From Anaspis maculata (lineage: Eukaryota; Arthropoda; Insecta; Coleoptera; Scraptiidae), in the NCBI GenBank assembly GCA_949128115.1, contig OX421968.1, forward strand, positions 53,151,423 to 53,215,422: DNA of 64,000 bases, given 5' to 3'. The position numbers were made by a program, and so were the translations under genes. Shown one piece after another: positions 49,257 to 59,669 of the stretch. The notes beneath the pieces were generated by a model, which saw only the letters and a list, made by a program, of their open reading frames with translations, was not told where the DNA came from and did not search any database. Each line of letters begins with the position of its first letter. The stretch's first letter is position 1.

Positions 49257-50501
49257 AGACCATCTTCAACTGAAACCTGGCGCTACACCCGTTCACCATC
49301 GGCCTAGACCGGTACCGTGGGCTCTCCGAGAAAAAGTCGAGGCAGAACTCAAACGTCTTGAGTCTGCAGGCATCATCACGCCAACGCTTTCGAGCGAATG
49401 GTCCACGCCCATTGTCCCGGTTGTTAAGGACAACGGATCGGTGAGAATTTGCGGATCGTTCATCGCGTTAAACGATAGCTTGAAGGATATCTATTTCCCG
49501 CTTCCCAAGATTGAATCAATTTTTGCCCAATTGAACGGCAATGCAAAGTTCACGAAAGTCGATCTCAAGGATGCATACCTTCAGTTCGAGCTCGACGAAG
49601 GATCAAAAAAAATTGTCACTATTTCAACACATAAAGGGCTGTTTACATTCAACAGATTGCCGTATGGCATGAAAAATGCTAGCTTTTACTGTCAGAAATA
49701 TGTCGAGCAATTGTTCCAAGGGACAGAAAACGTGTTTGTTTTCCAGGATGATATCCTAATAGGCCACAGAAGAGATGAAAATCACATGGTAATAATTAGA
49801 AAGGTCTTTGAAATTTTGAAAAATTCCGGTTTAACTGTAAACATAGATAAATGTAGATTTCTACAAGACAGAATCTCATACCTCGGGTTCGATCTAACGG
49901 CCGAGGGACTAACTAAAAACCGCGCAAAAGTAGAGCCAGTGTTATTAGCACCAGAGCCAGAGAACGTAACACAATTAAGGTCTTTTATTGGCATGGCAAT
50001 GTACTACTCCAAATTTGTACCAGCAATGAGTCAAATCCTCTCACCTTTGTTTAATCTCTTGCGTAAGGACGCGAACTTCGTATGGTCAAACGAATGTAGG
50101 GTCGCGTTCGACAGAGTCAAGGCGGAGATCGCGTCAGAAAAGGTTCTCATGTATTACGATCCAGACTTGCCAATAATTTTGACGTGCGACGCATCCGAAG
50201 CAGGAATAGCCGCTGTGTTGTCGCACAGGTTAAGGGACGGTTCAGAACGAATGGTAGCGTGCGTTTCACGCACATATTCCAGATTCGAAGCCAATTATGC
50301 TACGGTGCACAAGGAGGCATTGGCGTGTTACTATGGTGTATTCAAATTTCAGGAGTACCTTTGCGGACGTAAATTCACTTTACAGACAGACCAAAAAGCC
50401 TTAGTATCAATTTTCGGAGGGAAGAAAGACATTAACGTAATGTACGCGAATAGAATTAAGCGTTACGCACTGTTTTTCTCAAGTTTCGATTTCGTCCTAT
50501 A
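49257..50501 (+). pseudogene. Ty3-type retrotransposon pol fragment (RT plus RNase H)
   Basis: A reverse transcriptase starts near HLQLKPGATP at about 49262. Blocks in order are WSTPIVPVVKDNGSVRICG, FTKVDLKDAYLQFELDEGS, FTFNRLPYGMKNASFYCQ and the catalytic block VFQDDILIG. YLGFDLTAEGL follows, then the connection domain RSFIGMAMYYSKFVPAMS and an RNase H with TCDASEAGIAAVLS and FTLQTDQKAL. The frame is open throughout. The catalytic tetrad reads FQDD where Ty3 elements usually have Y/F-x-DD with Leu or Val. The gag and protease regions, the integrase and both LTRs are missing. The left junction abuts an antisense transposase tail, and the right side is cut by a MITE. A weak continuation (YRRKAHVSNV) may follow at 50817-50860. 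This is an inactive fragment. Confidence 0.9.
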
Positions 50502-50816
50502 TAAAGTGGCTGTTCACTTTGTGTTTCTTCTTCTTTTTCATGTGATTTATTAATTTTTTCAAAGTTGTGTTTGAATGCATTGTTGTATTTGTTCAAGTTG
50601 CTGTATTTTTTTATTATCATTGATAATCAAGTGAAACAAGGGAAGCCTATGGACTTTGATGATTACTTTGGGAATAAGTTGAAATAACTCCTCAGTTACC
50701 TTCAAAAGAAAAGAAAAAGAGAAAAGTTGCAGGGACTTAGATTAAAACCACAACTTTGGAAAAATAAATAAATCACATGAAAAACAAAAAGAAACACAAA
50801 GTGAACAGCCACTTTA
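50502..50816. mobile_element. MITE inside the Ty3-type fragment
   Basis: About 315 bp with inverted ends of about 50 bp (TAAAGTGGCTGTTCAC... and the inverse ending GTGAACAGCCACTTTA), flanked by TA on both sides. The TA duplication and the size suggest a Tc1/mariner-type non-autonomous element. The reading frame of the RNase H ends a few residues after the left TIR. The interior loosely resembles 50900-51030 in direct orientation, which may be a second decayed relative. Confidence 0.8.
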
Positions 50817-51053
50817 TATAGGAGGAAGGCTCATGTTTCTAATGTTGCCATTCCCATTTGCATCTACTTGCGGTCTTGGGAAACATGAATTTTTCAAGAA
50901 AAGTTGCATTGCTCATTATTCTTGCTACATTTTTCTAATTCCTCATGATAATCGAGTAAACTTTAAGGAGTGCATCAGTTATGATGAGTACTTTGAGAAT
51001 AAATAACAATACCTCCAAAAAAATCTTCCAGAAAAAAAATAAAATAAAATTAT

Positions 51054-51132
51054 CCGAAGTGGGATTCGAACCTAGACCCCCGAACACCCAGAAATGCCGG
51101 GAGTTTCGCCACGCTAATCTGAGCTATCGGCC
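51054..51132 (-). mobile_element. tRNA-like SINE head, minus strand
   Basis: In reverse complement it shows an A box TAGCTCAGATTAG near 51115-51127 and the canonical B box GGTTCGAATCC near 51063-51073, followed by a T-rich tail down to about 51030. Arm pairing is poor, so this is a tRNA-derived element rather than a tRNA gene. It interrupts the transposase reading just after the second catalytic Asp. I see no certain target duplication, so its 3' limit is open. Confidence 0.7.
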
Positions 51133-51136
51133 CACT

Positions 51137-51560
51137 GTGCAGTGTGGTGAAGTGGAGCACCATCTTGTTGGTAATACATTCCACTGACGTAGGTACTGGA
51201 GCGGCAGCTCTTCCAAAAACTCTTCCAAGTTCTCCTCTCAAAAATTCGTTGTATTTATTGGCATTCAAAGTCCCTTCAATAAAATAGGGACCGAATAATC
51301 GATCGTTGATTAAGCCGAACCATAAATTAACCGAGAATCTTATTTGAAAATTGTTGTCTCTGTCTCTGACCAAATGAGGGTTTTCTTCGGCCCAACAATA
51401 ATGATGATGCCTGTTAAACATCCCGTTATAGTTGAATGTGATTTCATCTGACCATAAGATTTTCTGCCAAAAATCTGGATCTCGCTGGTTTTTGTCGATA
51501 AACCAGTTACAAAATTGTGTCCTTCATATGTTGTCATTTGGGTGCAAATGTTGGACATGT
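51137..51560 (-). pseudogene. mariner-like transposase, catalytic-core fragment
   Basis: The reading from about 51547 down gives LHPND.I, a stop, then RTQFCNWF, RDPDFWQKILWSDEITFNYNG with the first catalytic Asp, and NRHHHYCWAEENPH. WFGLINDRLFGPYF and EGTLNANKYNEFL follow. After a frame slip near 51175 comes YQQDGAPLHHTA with the second Asp. The matching third acidic residue lies in the detached piece at 49030-49256. The helix-turn-helix N-terminus is absent: the right TIR runs directly into this core. The order of pieces shows one gene split by later insertions. Confidence 0.85.
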
Positions 51561-51589
51561 ATGGTTTTATACGGCTACTGGATCGTTGA

Positions 51590-51981
51590 AATCGGTTTTT
51601 AATGTCTAAAAAACTGTGGAAGCGGCCAAGTCCCACCATAATCAGAATTTCTCTCCAGAATTTTATAGGCTTTGATGTATCACTGATAAAATTTTGTAAA
51701 ATGTCAAATTTTGTCAAAATCAGTTTTTAATGTCAAGGAAGCTATGGAAGTGCCCAATTTTCACCAATAAAGTAAGAATTTCTTTTCAGGATTTCACGGG
51801 CTTTGAAATGATACATGTCACATGTTATTTTCTGTCAAATGTCAAAAAATTTCACATCAAAGAAAAATTTACAATTCACCAATCGATAGATTTTCTTTTT
51901 CCGATTTTAAAAACTAATGGTTTGCCTAGCCTAAAACGCATAATAAAGTTCCTATGAGGCTGGGCAAAAAAAAACGGACTG
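51590..51981 (-). repeat. right TIR of the mariner-like element
   Basis: Inverse partner of 48697-48975. It is longer because the inner block (AGGATTTCACGGGCTTTGA... / CCAGAATTTTATAGGCTTTGA...) is present twice in direct orientation, at about 51720-51830 and 51600-51720. Confidence 0.8.
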
Positions 51982-52204
51982 TATCTCCGTTACTATGCAC
52001 TTCTGAGATCACTTTTTCGGGAAGGGGTTCCCTTCATTTTTGATTATCATCATCTTTCAAAATTAATGTATAAAAAATGTTCCTGTATTCTATCATGAAA
52101 CTTGAACTGGGGCCTACACAGAAAAAAAAAAGAATTAATGTTATTACTAGAAACTAGAGCCCTATTACATTAAAACCCAATAAACTGAATGTTGCAAAAA
52201 AAAA
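51982..52204. other. unassigned spacer
   Basis: AT-rich sequence with A-runs near 52125 and 52196; no gene or repeat match seen. Confidence 0.4.
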
Positions 52205-52770
52205 AAGATAGAAATAAGCTTACAAATCAAATATCCGCGCGAGAATTATTCTCGTTTCCTTCACGACTCCTCCGAAATTCGTGTATGTGGTTGTAGCACA
52301 TCCTAGAAATGTTTCGTCCAGGTCAATCCAGACATGCATAAAAGTAGGTGTTGAGCTTCCAACGTTGAGATCTCTTGATGTTTTGGATGCTGGCTTGGAG
52401 TATCAGCTTCGCCTGTGAACCGACTCGTTGTGCCTCCTCGTCCCCAACTGGTCTTCATTCCTCAGGTATTGGGTCAGCCAAACCCCTCTAGTTCTAGTAA
52501 GCTAAGCTTTAGTACACAACTGGGCAAGGCGCCAAGGTCGGTCTAACTGCTCTTGTTGTTGTCTTTTGATGTCTTTGTAGTCTCCTTTCGCAGCGAAAAA
52601 GGCTGAAAAAATACCACATTGTATCAGAGTTGAATGAAATAAGCCCATGTCATTATAGGAAGGACTATAACGACCCATTCCAAGTTTCATAGCGATAACT
52701 GCCGATTGCCCAGGACAATACTGAAAAATCCCACGTCCCAAAAAGGGTAATGTGCATTGCCAATATCTTG
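52205..52770 (+). repeat. dispersed repeat, copy 2
   Basis: Second copy of 38820-39385 in the same orientation. The two copies diverge outside these limits. Copy 2 is slightly shorter because of small deletions. Still unclassified. Confidence 0.75.
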
Positions 52771-52799
52771 ATGATATGCAGAGTGATATACCTATTAGT

Positions 52800-53370
52800 A
52801 TATTGGAAATAGAATATCTGCTGGAATTAATTCAAACAAAAAAGATTTTTTTACCATGGCTAGCTTTCAGTTCCCTCTTCAACATATCAAAAGTCCTCAA
52901 CTCTAGGACTGCTGCAAATTAGTATACAGGGTGAAAGTTTATTATTTTTCTTTATTTCCTTTCTTTCTCAAAAAACTGATTACTGAAAAAAACGGTTTTA
53001 GGCTAGTTTGATAGGCCATAGTCTTCCAATAAACATATAAGAAATATACTACTCAGCAACTGCTGTGTATCAAGTTACAGGGTGAAAACTATTTTTCATC
53101 TTCAATTTTTTTTCTTAGTGGAACTGATCTTAGATTGAAGCCGGTTCCAGTTCTTTTGCAAGCTTATAATGTCATACTGAACATATAAAAATGATACATT
53201 TCTGCAACTGCTGCTTTTCAATTTACAGGGTGAAAAGTCATTTTCACGTTTCAATTTTTTTCTTGGTGAAATTGGCTCACACATCAATTTCGACTGATTC
53301 TTCTGTAAACTTGAAGTTTCTAGTCAAACATATCAAAATAATACATTTCTGCTACAGCTATGTTTTTTTT
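52800..53370 (+). repeat. tandem repeat of about 150 bp carrying CAGGGTG
   Basis: Three clear units start with ACAGGGTGAAA near 52926, 53077 and 53225, spaced 151 and 148 bp, with a partial unit before them. Each unit also has an AACATAT(A/C)A block and a CTGCTG or CTACAG block just upstream of the next ACAGGGTG. The copies are diverged. The unit resembles an end of a CAGGGTG element that became tandem. Confidence 0.75.
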
Positions 53371-53374
53371 TTAC

Positions 53375-53575
53375 AAAGGACCCCGCACGATTCCTATGGA
53401 AAATGGGTCTCGGTCAAATTCCCTGATTTTCTTATATGTTGTAGCCCAATTTGACACAAGCCAAAAACCATCGTCCGTTACCCAAAAAAATGGACAGTTT
53501 TTTTTCTATAAGGGGTTGAAAATGGGTTATTTCAAGGTAAAACAAGCGAATATGCCTCATGGGCATGAGGCTCAG
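53375..53575 (+). mobile_element. foldback arm of the AAAGGACCCC family, part 1
   Basis: Begins AAAGGACCCCGCACGATTCC and follows the arm of the complete copy at 61528 (ATGGAAAATGG, ATATGTTGTAGC, AATGGACAGTTTTTT, GGGGTTGAA). It is cut by the TAGCGCAC element and resumes at 55517. Confidence 0.8.
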
Positions 53576-53639
53576 TAGCGCACTTCCTTTTTGGAGGATT
53601 AGTGAACGCAAGATGTTAAGTGATTAGGGTTCTACCGTC

Positions 53640-54050
53640 TTGGGCAAAAAATTGCAATATGGCGGCCAAAATATCGACAGAATCATGAAATTCGGCTTGA
53701 AAATCAAAATGATCGTACTAGACAAGGGTAAGTTCCAAGTTTCATGAAAATCGTTCCACTAACAAGAGATTTCAATATGGCAGCCAAGATGGCGGCAGAA
53801 TTATGAAACTCAGCTTGAAAATAGGAATGATCGTACGAGACAAGCGTAACTCTCAAGTTTCATGAAAATCCTTCCACTTATAAGAGATTTCAATATGGCG
53901 GCCAAGATGGTGGGGCAATCATGAAATTTGGCTTGAAAATAAGAATGATCGTACTAGACAAGGGTAAGTTTCAAGTTTCATGACAATCGTTCCACTAATA
54001 AGAAATTTCAATATGGTAGCCAAGATGGCGGCCGAATTATGAAAGCCAAC
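53640..54050 (+). repeat. 118-bp tandem repeat, about 3.5 units
   Basis: CAATATGGC(G/A)GCCAAGATGG recurs near 53655, 53773, 53891 and 54009, exactly 118 bp apart. It is linked to an AAGTTTCATGAAAATC.TTCCACT block. Units are 80-90 percent alike by eye. Confidence 0.88.
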
Positions 54051-54322
54051 CTGCCTATTTGGTCCTTGAGGACCTAAGCTATCCACCGGATAAAGTTCAA
54101 TCTTCAAGGGCTGTAGCTTTATTTCCCGAGGAGAAGTTCAACTTCATCGAAGTGCACAGGAGATCTCTGTTTTTTGAGAATAATGATAACGATGTATGGA
54201 TAACAAAAATAGTGCCCATTGGCCACCCTTGGGGACATCAGCTATTAATCGGAAAAAAGTTCCAAGACTCTTGTTTCAATTCTCGAGAAGGAGTACAGCG
54301 TCTTAATTTCTGCACGGACTCG

Positions 54323-54354
<32 letters not shown>
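54323..54354 (+). repeat. (GACA)n microsatellite
   Basis: About eight GACA units. The corresponding place in the downstream duplicate (about 56425-56442) has fewer units. Confidence 0.95.
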
Positions 54355-54357
<3 letters not shown>

Positions 54358-54666
54358 CGGCCACATAAGCGTCATTCTGTTACTTATATAAAAAAATGTT
54401 CTCCAACTGATTTCGACCTCCTGAACACTAATATCGGGTTCACTTTTGAATTGGAACATTTCTTTTTTATCGAAAAACCGACAAAATGGTAGCCTTGTCA
54501 CATGATTTTTAGTGATACCTACCTACTTTTTTTTTGTTATTGAGCGAACATCTTTCGTAATTTGAGTGCCATAATCCTTCAGGTACCTAGTATTGACTAT
54601 TTCAAAATGTTCAATTACTATTTCGGCACGTCTGATTTTAAATTTGTAGGGTCGTGTAATATGCGC

Positions 54667-55385
54667 CGAGCCGTGGCTTTGCGGTCGTTTTCAAAAATTG
54701 ATAACAATTGACCCAACGGTCGGATCGAAGTGGGGTTTTTGTCAAAAGAAAGTTCAAATTGTTCTCTAAATATAATGCCGTACATGCAGTGATGTATTTC
54801 ATTAAGAAATTGTAGTTGCCTGCATATCGCAACTTTCTACATCTTACCGCGAATGCCAGCACTTGATCGGCGAAGCCGCCCTACACCAAAATGTTATTTT
54901 TGTAATTGTTCATGATTATTTCGGCAAAATTTTTCTTGATTCGCGTACCAAGGCCATGAGCTACCCATTCGAGTTGAAATATTTTCTGTATTGAATTTCG
55001 TTTTGTTCGGAGAAAAGGATATCAAGCACCAGCAAGCAACGAATAAATCATTTGCGGCCGAGCCGTAGTTTCGGAGTCATTTTCAAAAATTAATAACTAC
55101 TAATCGGCACTTCGCACCGATGTGAAATTTTCATTAAAATAAAGTTCAAATCATCCTCTAAATATAACTTCGCATATGTATTATGGTAAAATGATAAGAT
55201 CGGGTACTTCCTCGCATGTGATAACTTTCGAAATCAGGCCGGCTTCTGAAATGCAGCATTCAACGGCGATGCCGCGTCACACTAAATTGTTATTATTGTC
55301 ATTGTTTATTATTATTTCGTCAAGATTTTTCTTGGTTCGGGATACAAGGTCATGAGCTACCCAATGGAGTAAAAAATTTTCGCAA
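54667..55385 (+). repeat. internal direct duplication of about 394 bp
   Basis: CCGAGCCGT starts two similar stretches at 54667 and 55061. Both continue with a TCGTTTTCAAAAATT or TCATTTTCAAAAATT block, AAAGTTCAAAT, CTCTAAATATAA, a TTATTTCG block and GGTCATGAGCTACCCA or GGCCATGAGCTACCCA. The same two-part order is kept in the duplicate at 56758 and 57147. Confidence 0.8.
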
Positions 55386-55413
55386 AAACCTTTTCGTCTA
55401 GGACTAGATGCGG

Positions 55414-55473
55414 GGACGGACGGACGGACGGACGGACGGACGGACGGACGGACGGACGGACGGACGGACGGAC
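55414..55473 (+). repeat. (GACG)n microsatellite
   Basis: Fifteen GACG units close to the right end of the TAGCGCAC element. The duplicate at 57508-57530 has only about six. Confidence 0.96.
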
Positions 55474-55516
55474 AAAGCGAGGACAAAAGCGCCTTCCCGT
55501 TTGGAGAAGTGCGCTA

Positions 55517-56040
55517 AAAATATGTTCCAACGTAAGTGAGAACATTTCAACGTCCTTTTTAACACATATGGCTCATGACAATTCCCTTTTTCTTTGGTAA
55601 AAAAATCAACCCCCTCCCCCACCCCCAACCCTTACTTGTGAGTATCAAATTCGAAATTACGTTTGAAAGTCATGCAGATAGTTCTATTTTGACGAATTAT
55701 CAATTTTGGCACAAATTTTTTTTCCAACCCCCAAATAGGGGGTGGGGTTGAAAAAAAAACCATCGGTCAATTCGACTGAATTTCTGATATTGTGCTTTAC
55801 CAGTTACGCTAAACAAGATTACTAAGGGAAAACTCATTCGTATGACCAGTTTCCACCCCACAGAGGGTTGAAGTTGACTATAATGACGCATAAAAGATTC
55901 TTCCATGTCATAAACCAAATGAATGGAAATAGTGGACTTCCATATCATCTTGTTTCGTAAAAATGTCTATTCTCCAAAAATACTTCCAATCCCGTCCTTC
56001 ATCCCCTATCCCTGTTTCTGAACATCATATTCAAGGATAA
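55517..56040 (+). mobile_element. foldback arm of the AAAGGACCCC family, part 2
   Basis: Resumes the arm interrupted at 53575. It matches 61700-62060 of the complete element: a TCAACCCCCTCC.CCACCCCC block, CATGCAGATAG, TTGGCACAAA, a GGTGGGGTTG region and ACTGAATTTCTGATATTGTG. It ends near the element's centre. The opposite arm is not seen downstream, so the element is truncated. Confidence 0.78.
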
Positions 56041-56056
56041 GTTCAGGAAGGACAAG

Positions 56057-57573
56057 GATAAGTTCCAAGTTTCATGACAATCGTTCCACTTATAAGAGAT
56101 TTCAATAAGGCAGCCAAGATGGCGACAGAATTATGAAAGCCAATCTGCCTATTTGGTCCTTGAGGACCTAAGCTATCCATCGGATCAAGTTCAATTTTCA
56201 AGGGCTGTAGCTTTATTTCCCGAAGAGAAGTTCAGCTTCTTCGAAGTGCACAGGAGATCTGTGTTTTTTGATAATGATGATAACGATGTATGGATAACAA
56301 AAATAGTGCCCATTGGCCACCCTTGGGGACATCACTTATCCATCGGGTCTGTGCTATCGGAAAAAGTTCCAAGGCTCTGCTTCACTTCTAGAGAAGGAAT
56401 ACAGCGTCTCAATTTGTACACGGACAGACAGACAGACAGACAAACCAGCCACATAAGCGTCATTTTGTTACTTATAAAAAAATGTTTTCCAACTGATTCC
56501 GACCTTCTGAACAACGAATATCGGGTTTATTTTTGAATTGGAAGTATTGGAACAATTCTGTTTTATCGAAAAACCGGAAAAATAGTAGTCTGTCACATAA
56601 TTTTTAGTGATACCTACCTACTTCTTTTATGTTATTGAGCAAAAATGTTTCGTAGTTTGAGTGCCATTATCCTTCAGGTACCTAGTAGTGGCTATTTCAC
56701 AATGTTAAATAGTGTTAATGGCACGTCTGATTTTTAATTTGTAGGGCCTCGTATACGCCGAGCCGTAGCTTGTCGGTCGTTTTAAAAAATTCATAACTGC
56801 TGAGCCGAGGGTAGTATCTAAGTGGAGTTTTTCTTAAAAGAAAGTTTAAATTGTTCTCTTAATATAATCCCGTACATGTAGGATGTATTTTCATAAGAAA
56901 ATGTAGCTGACCGCATATGGCAACTTTCTACATCTAACCGCGAATCCCAGTACTAATCGGCGAAGCCGCCCTACACCAAAATGTTATTATTGTAATTGTT
57001 TATTATTATTTCGGAAAGATTTTTCTTGGTTTGCGTACCAAGGCCATGAGCTACCCATTCGAGTTAAAATCTTTTCTGTATTGAATTTCGTTTCGTTCGG
57101 AGAAAAGGATATCAAGCGCCAGCTAGCAACGAATAATAATTTGCGGCCGAGCCGTAGCTTCGGAGTCATTTTCGAAAATTCATAAAAATTGACCCGTACC
57201 TCGTACCGATGTGAAATTTTTATTAAAATGAAGTTCAAATTCTCCTCTAAATATAACTCCACATATGTATTATTGTAAAATGATAAGAACGGGTACTTTA
57301 CTTGTTCGCATGTGATATCTTTCGAGATCAGGCCGGCTTCTGAAATGCAGCTTTCAACGGCAATGCCGCGTCACAATCATTTGTTATTATTGTAATTGTT
57401 TATCATTATTTCGTCAAGATTTTCTTGGTTCAGGATACAAGGTCATGAGCTACCCATTGGAGTGAAAATTTTTCGCAAAAACTTTTTCGTCTAGGACTAG
57501 ATGCTGTGACGGACGGACGGACGGACGGACAAAGCGAGGACAAAAGCGCCTTCCCGTTTGGAGAAGTGCGCTA
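56057..57573. repeat. duplicate of the TAGCGCAC element, right three quarters
   Basis: Matches 53957-55516 over its whole length, including the CTTGAGGACCTAAGCTATCC block, the GACA tract, the two-part CCGAGCCGT duplication, the GACG tract and the final GAAGTGCGCTA. The left end with its TIR and most of the 118-bp tandem is missing. By eye the copies are 85-90 percent alike. This could be a second, truncated insertion or a segmental duplication. The stretch 57574-57811 after it holds poly-A/T runs and no gene. Confidence 0.8.
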
Positions 57574-57811
57574 ATTAGTTATTCAAATCTGGGCTGGCAA
57601 GAAAATGACGGTCTTTTTTCGAAAAAAAATATGAAAATTTTGAAAAAAAAAAGAGTTTTTTGAATTTTGAAATTTTGAAATACTTTATACGTTCTCATAT
57701 TTGATTTTAGAATCCCTTTCTTTTTTTCAATTCTCCTACTGGTTTTCATGAAACTCACGTTTAAAGAATAACCAGTAGGAAATACCGCCCTTGAGGCTTC
57801 AAATTCACTCA

Positions 57812-58645
57812 AATAAACTACTCAAAATGAAAGTGTTAAAGCAAAAATTCACCCAATTTTGAACCGCTGTAACTTTTCATTAGCACAAACGATTCTGATA
57901 CTGTTCCAAGTACTGATTTGCCCAATATTTTGGCCATCTTTCTTGGCAATATAAAATCTATAGATCCGTTTATGAAATTCCTACAGGGTGATGAACAGAC
58001 CAGTGCCAAATTGATGAAAGTTCAACATATCCCCGTTTTCATAGAATTTTTTTGGGAGGATGAACACCAACTTTATGAATAATGATGTGTTCCCTCGAAA
58101 CAGTTTTTGAATTTTCGGGATTCCAGTCGAAACAGCCAAAACGTGATTTTTTATTGTGAATACTGTATTTTATTCCTGTAGCAACGCAAAAACATCACAA
58201 CTTTTCACATCAAGATGACGTCACTTGGTAGGCTTGTTCACTGAACAATTCTGAGCAATGTGACTTGCAACACGTTCCTATTGTCTATTATTGTGGGGGC
58301 AAAGCAAAGCCCAATTGGCAGCGTACTTTTGGGTACTGCTCCAATTCGGGCTTTTAGCATTGAAAAAAGGTTAGTTTTTCCTATTTTCGGTCAACATGAG
58401 ACTACGTCATTAGAATTGGATTGACCACATTTCCGCTATTTTGGATTTTTTTTGCCCTAAATTTTAAAACAGAGGCATGTTTGGAATCAATTTTTGAAAT
58501 GTTGGCACACCCTAAATGTGATTCTGTCGATAAAATCAGTCCATTTGTCTGTCTGTCATCTTTATTGACAACTTTTGAACGGTGCATCCAATTGAACTGA
58601 AATTCGGTATGTATGCAATATGTCTGGACCTTTTTGATATGCTAT
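57812..58645 (+). repeat. large inverted repeat, left arm
   Basis: About 830 bp that match 62610-63424 in reverse complement. Shared blocks are GGTGAATTTTTGC (as GCAAAAATTCACC), ACAGACCAGTGCCAAATTGATG, ACGTGATTTTTTATTGTGAATAC, AGTGACGTCATC (inverted) and TTGAACGGTGCATCCAATTGAAC. The first few dozen bases of the loop also match 61505-61527 on the other side. The two arms probably are the long TIRs of one transposon whose transposase lies in the loop. Confidence 0.85.
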
Positions 58646-58879
58646 TAGCTTTTCGACCAAAATCGATTCACCAGTGAACTGTCAAATGTCAAAATATTGA
58701 AAATATGAATTCAAATTCACTAAAACGAAAAACTGAGACAAAAAAAAACATTAACTGGTAGTTGTGCCTTATCTCCTCATTGTTGTCTTCCACAACGCTG
58801 GCGTTGAATGAAGACCAATTAGCAATTGCGACAAGAATGACACACCAAGCTACGGAGTTCGCCAAATCGCCGACGTTCT

Positions 58880-59669
58880 CCAGACAACACGGCTGACTAT
58901 ATATCGAGCCCTTCGTCGACGGCAGGCTGGCAATATCAACTACGGACGAAGAGGAAGAAGTGAGCGCAAGAGTTTCGCCGAGCAGAACAATTCGGCGAAA
59001 CCACACGGCACACGTCCACCGCCAGCCAGTCAACAACATCCTACGGAATTTGACCGGAATCCACATTTCGAGCCAGACAGTAAGAAGGTTCATGAAGCTG
59101 GACTTCGAGCGAGAAGAAGAGCCGCAATGCATCTTCTGAAGCCTCACCATCGAGCTACTCGACCGCAATGGGCTCAAAACCACCAAAACTGAGGAATAGC
59201 AGGATGGAATAGGTGCTTGTTTTCGGGTGAAAGTGAATTCAATTTGTTTAGATCGGATGGACGTATTCTTGTATGGCGAGAGAGGAATGGAAGGTTTTTG
59301 GAAGCGCACATGGAAGCAAGAGTAGATATTGGAGGGGGAGTTGTGACTGTTCGAAAAACTGACTGACTGACTGACTGACTGGAAGGACTGAATTGGTGAC
59401 ACTAAGTGGAGAGAGCACGAATGATGAATGATACAAAGATTTGTGTATTGAAGATGCTGTGGTGCCCCGCAAGCTCAAAATGTCGGTGATGATTTCATCT
59501 TGATTGACGACGACAATGTTCGCTCTCATCGCGTTCGAATCACCGATTTATTGAGGCACCACAATATCGAGAAAATGGATTGGCCGCCCTTGTCACCGGA
59601 TATGAATCCAGTTGATCTAGTCTGGAGTAAAATGAAAATAAAATTGGATGAAAGGGAAGAGCTATTGGA
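58880..59669 (+). pseudogene. Tc1-like transposase, N-terminal and core part, broken
   Basis: Readable in pieces over several frames. An RTIRRNHTARVH...NILRNLTGIHISSQTVRR segment (about 59000-59090) covers the end of the DNA-binding region. VHEAGLRARRRAAMHLLKPHHRATR follows in another frame. Then comes a stop-rich stretch and CLFSGESEFNLFRSDGRILVW, where the usual DES triplet reads GES, so the first catalytic Asp is lost. After an ACTG microsatellite (about 59360-59382) the frame from 59500 gives LIDDDNVRSHRV with the second Asp and LSPDMNPVDLVWSKM. The third acidic position is D (DLVW), or is replaced if the ancestor had Glu. The reading is cut at 59669 by a foldback element and resumes at 60972. 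Confidence 0.82.

Larger units (their letters stand above)
48697..51981 (-). mobile_element. mariner-like element with long TIRs, host to nested insertions
   Basis: Inverted ends CAGTCCGTTTTTCTT (48697) and its inverse ending CGGACTG (51981) are flanked by TA on both sides (48695-48696 and 51982-51983). The inverted similarity runs inward for about 280 bp on the left and about 390 bp on the right. A transposase of the mariner-like group is readable on the minus strand in two separated pieces (51137-51560, then 49030-49256). Between them lie a tRNA-like SINE, a Ty3-type pol fragment and a MITE inside that fragment. Taking these out leaves a normal-sized element. The transposase N-terminal third is deleted. 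Confidence 0.85.
53576..55516. mobile_element. TIR element with TAGCGCACTTC ends
   Basis: About 1940 bp, starting TAGCGCACTTCC and ending GAAGTGCGCTA; the short inverted ends match over about 11 bp. It is made almost entirely of repeats: a 118-bp tandem block (53640-54050), a GACA microsatellite (54323), a direct duplication of about 394 bp, and a GACG microsatellite next to the right end. It is inserted in the arm of an AAAGGACCCC foldback element, whose sequence resumes on the far side. No protein domain is visible. I cannot assign a superfamily. Confidence 0.7.

Noticed and set aside
51052..51132. Functional tRNA gene on the minus strand
   Set aside because: A and B boxes are present but the arms pair poorly, and a T-rich tail follows; it fits a SINE.
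51050..51421. 123-residue minus-strand protein
   Set aside because: The first half is a transposase fragment in frame; the rest runs out of frame and into a SINE. It is a chance fusion.
54059..54391. Conserved protein in the two TAGCGCAC copies (also 56153-56536)
   Set aside because: The frame is shared, but most differences between the copies change amino acids, the start is TTG, and the end is a GACA microsatellite.
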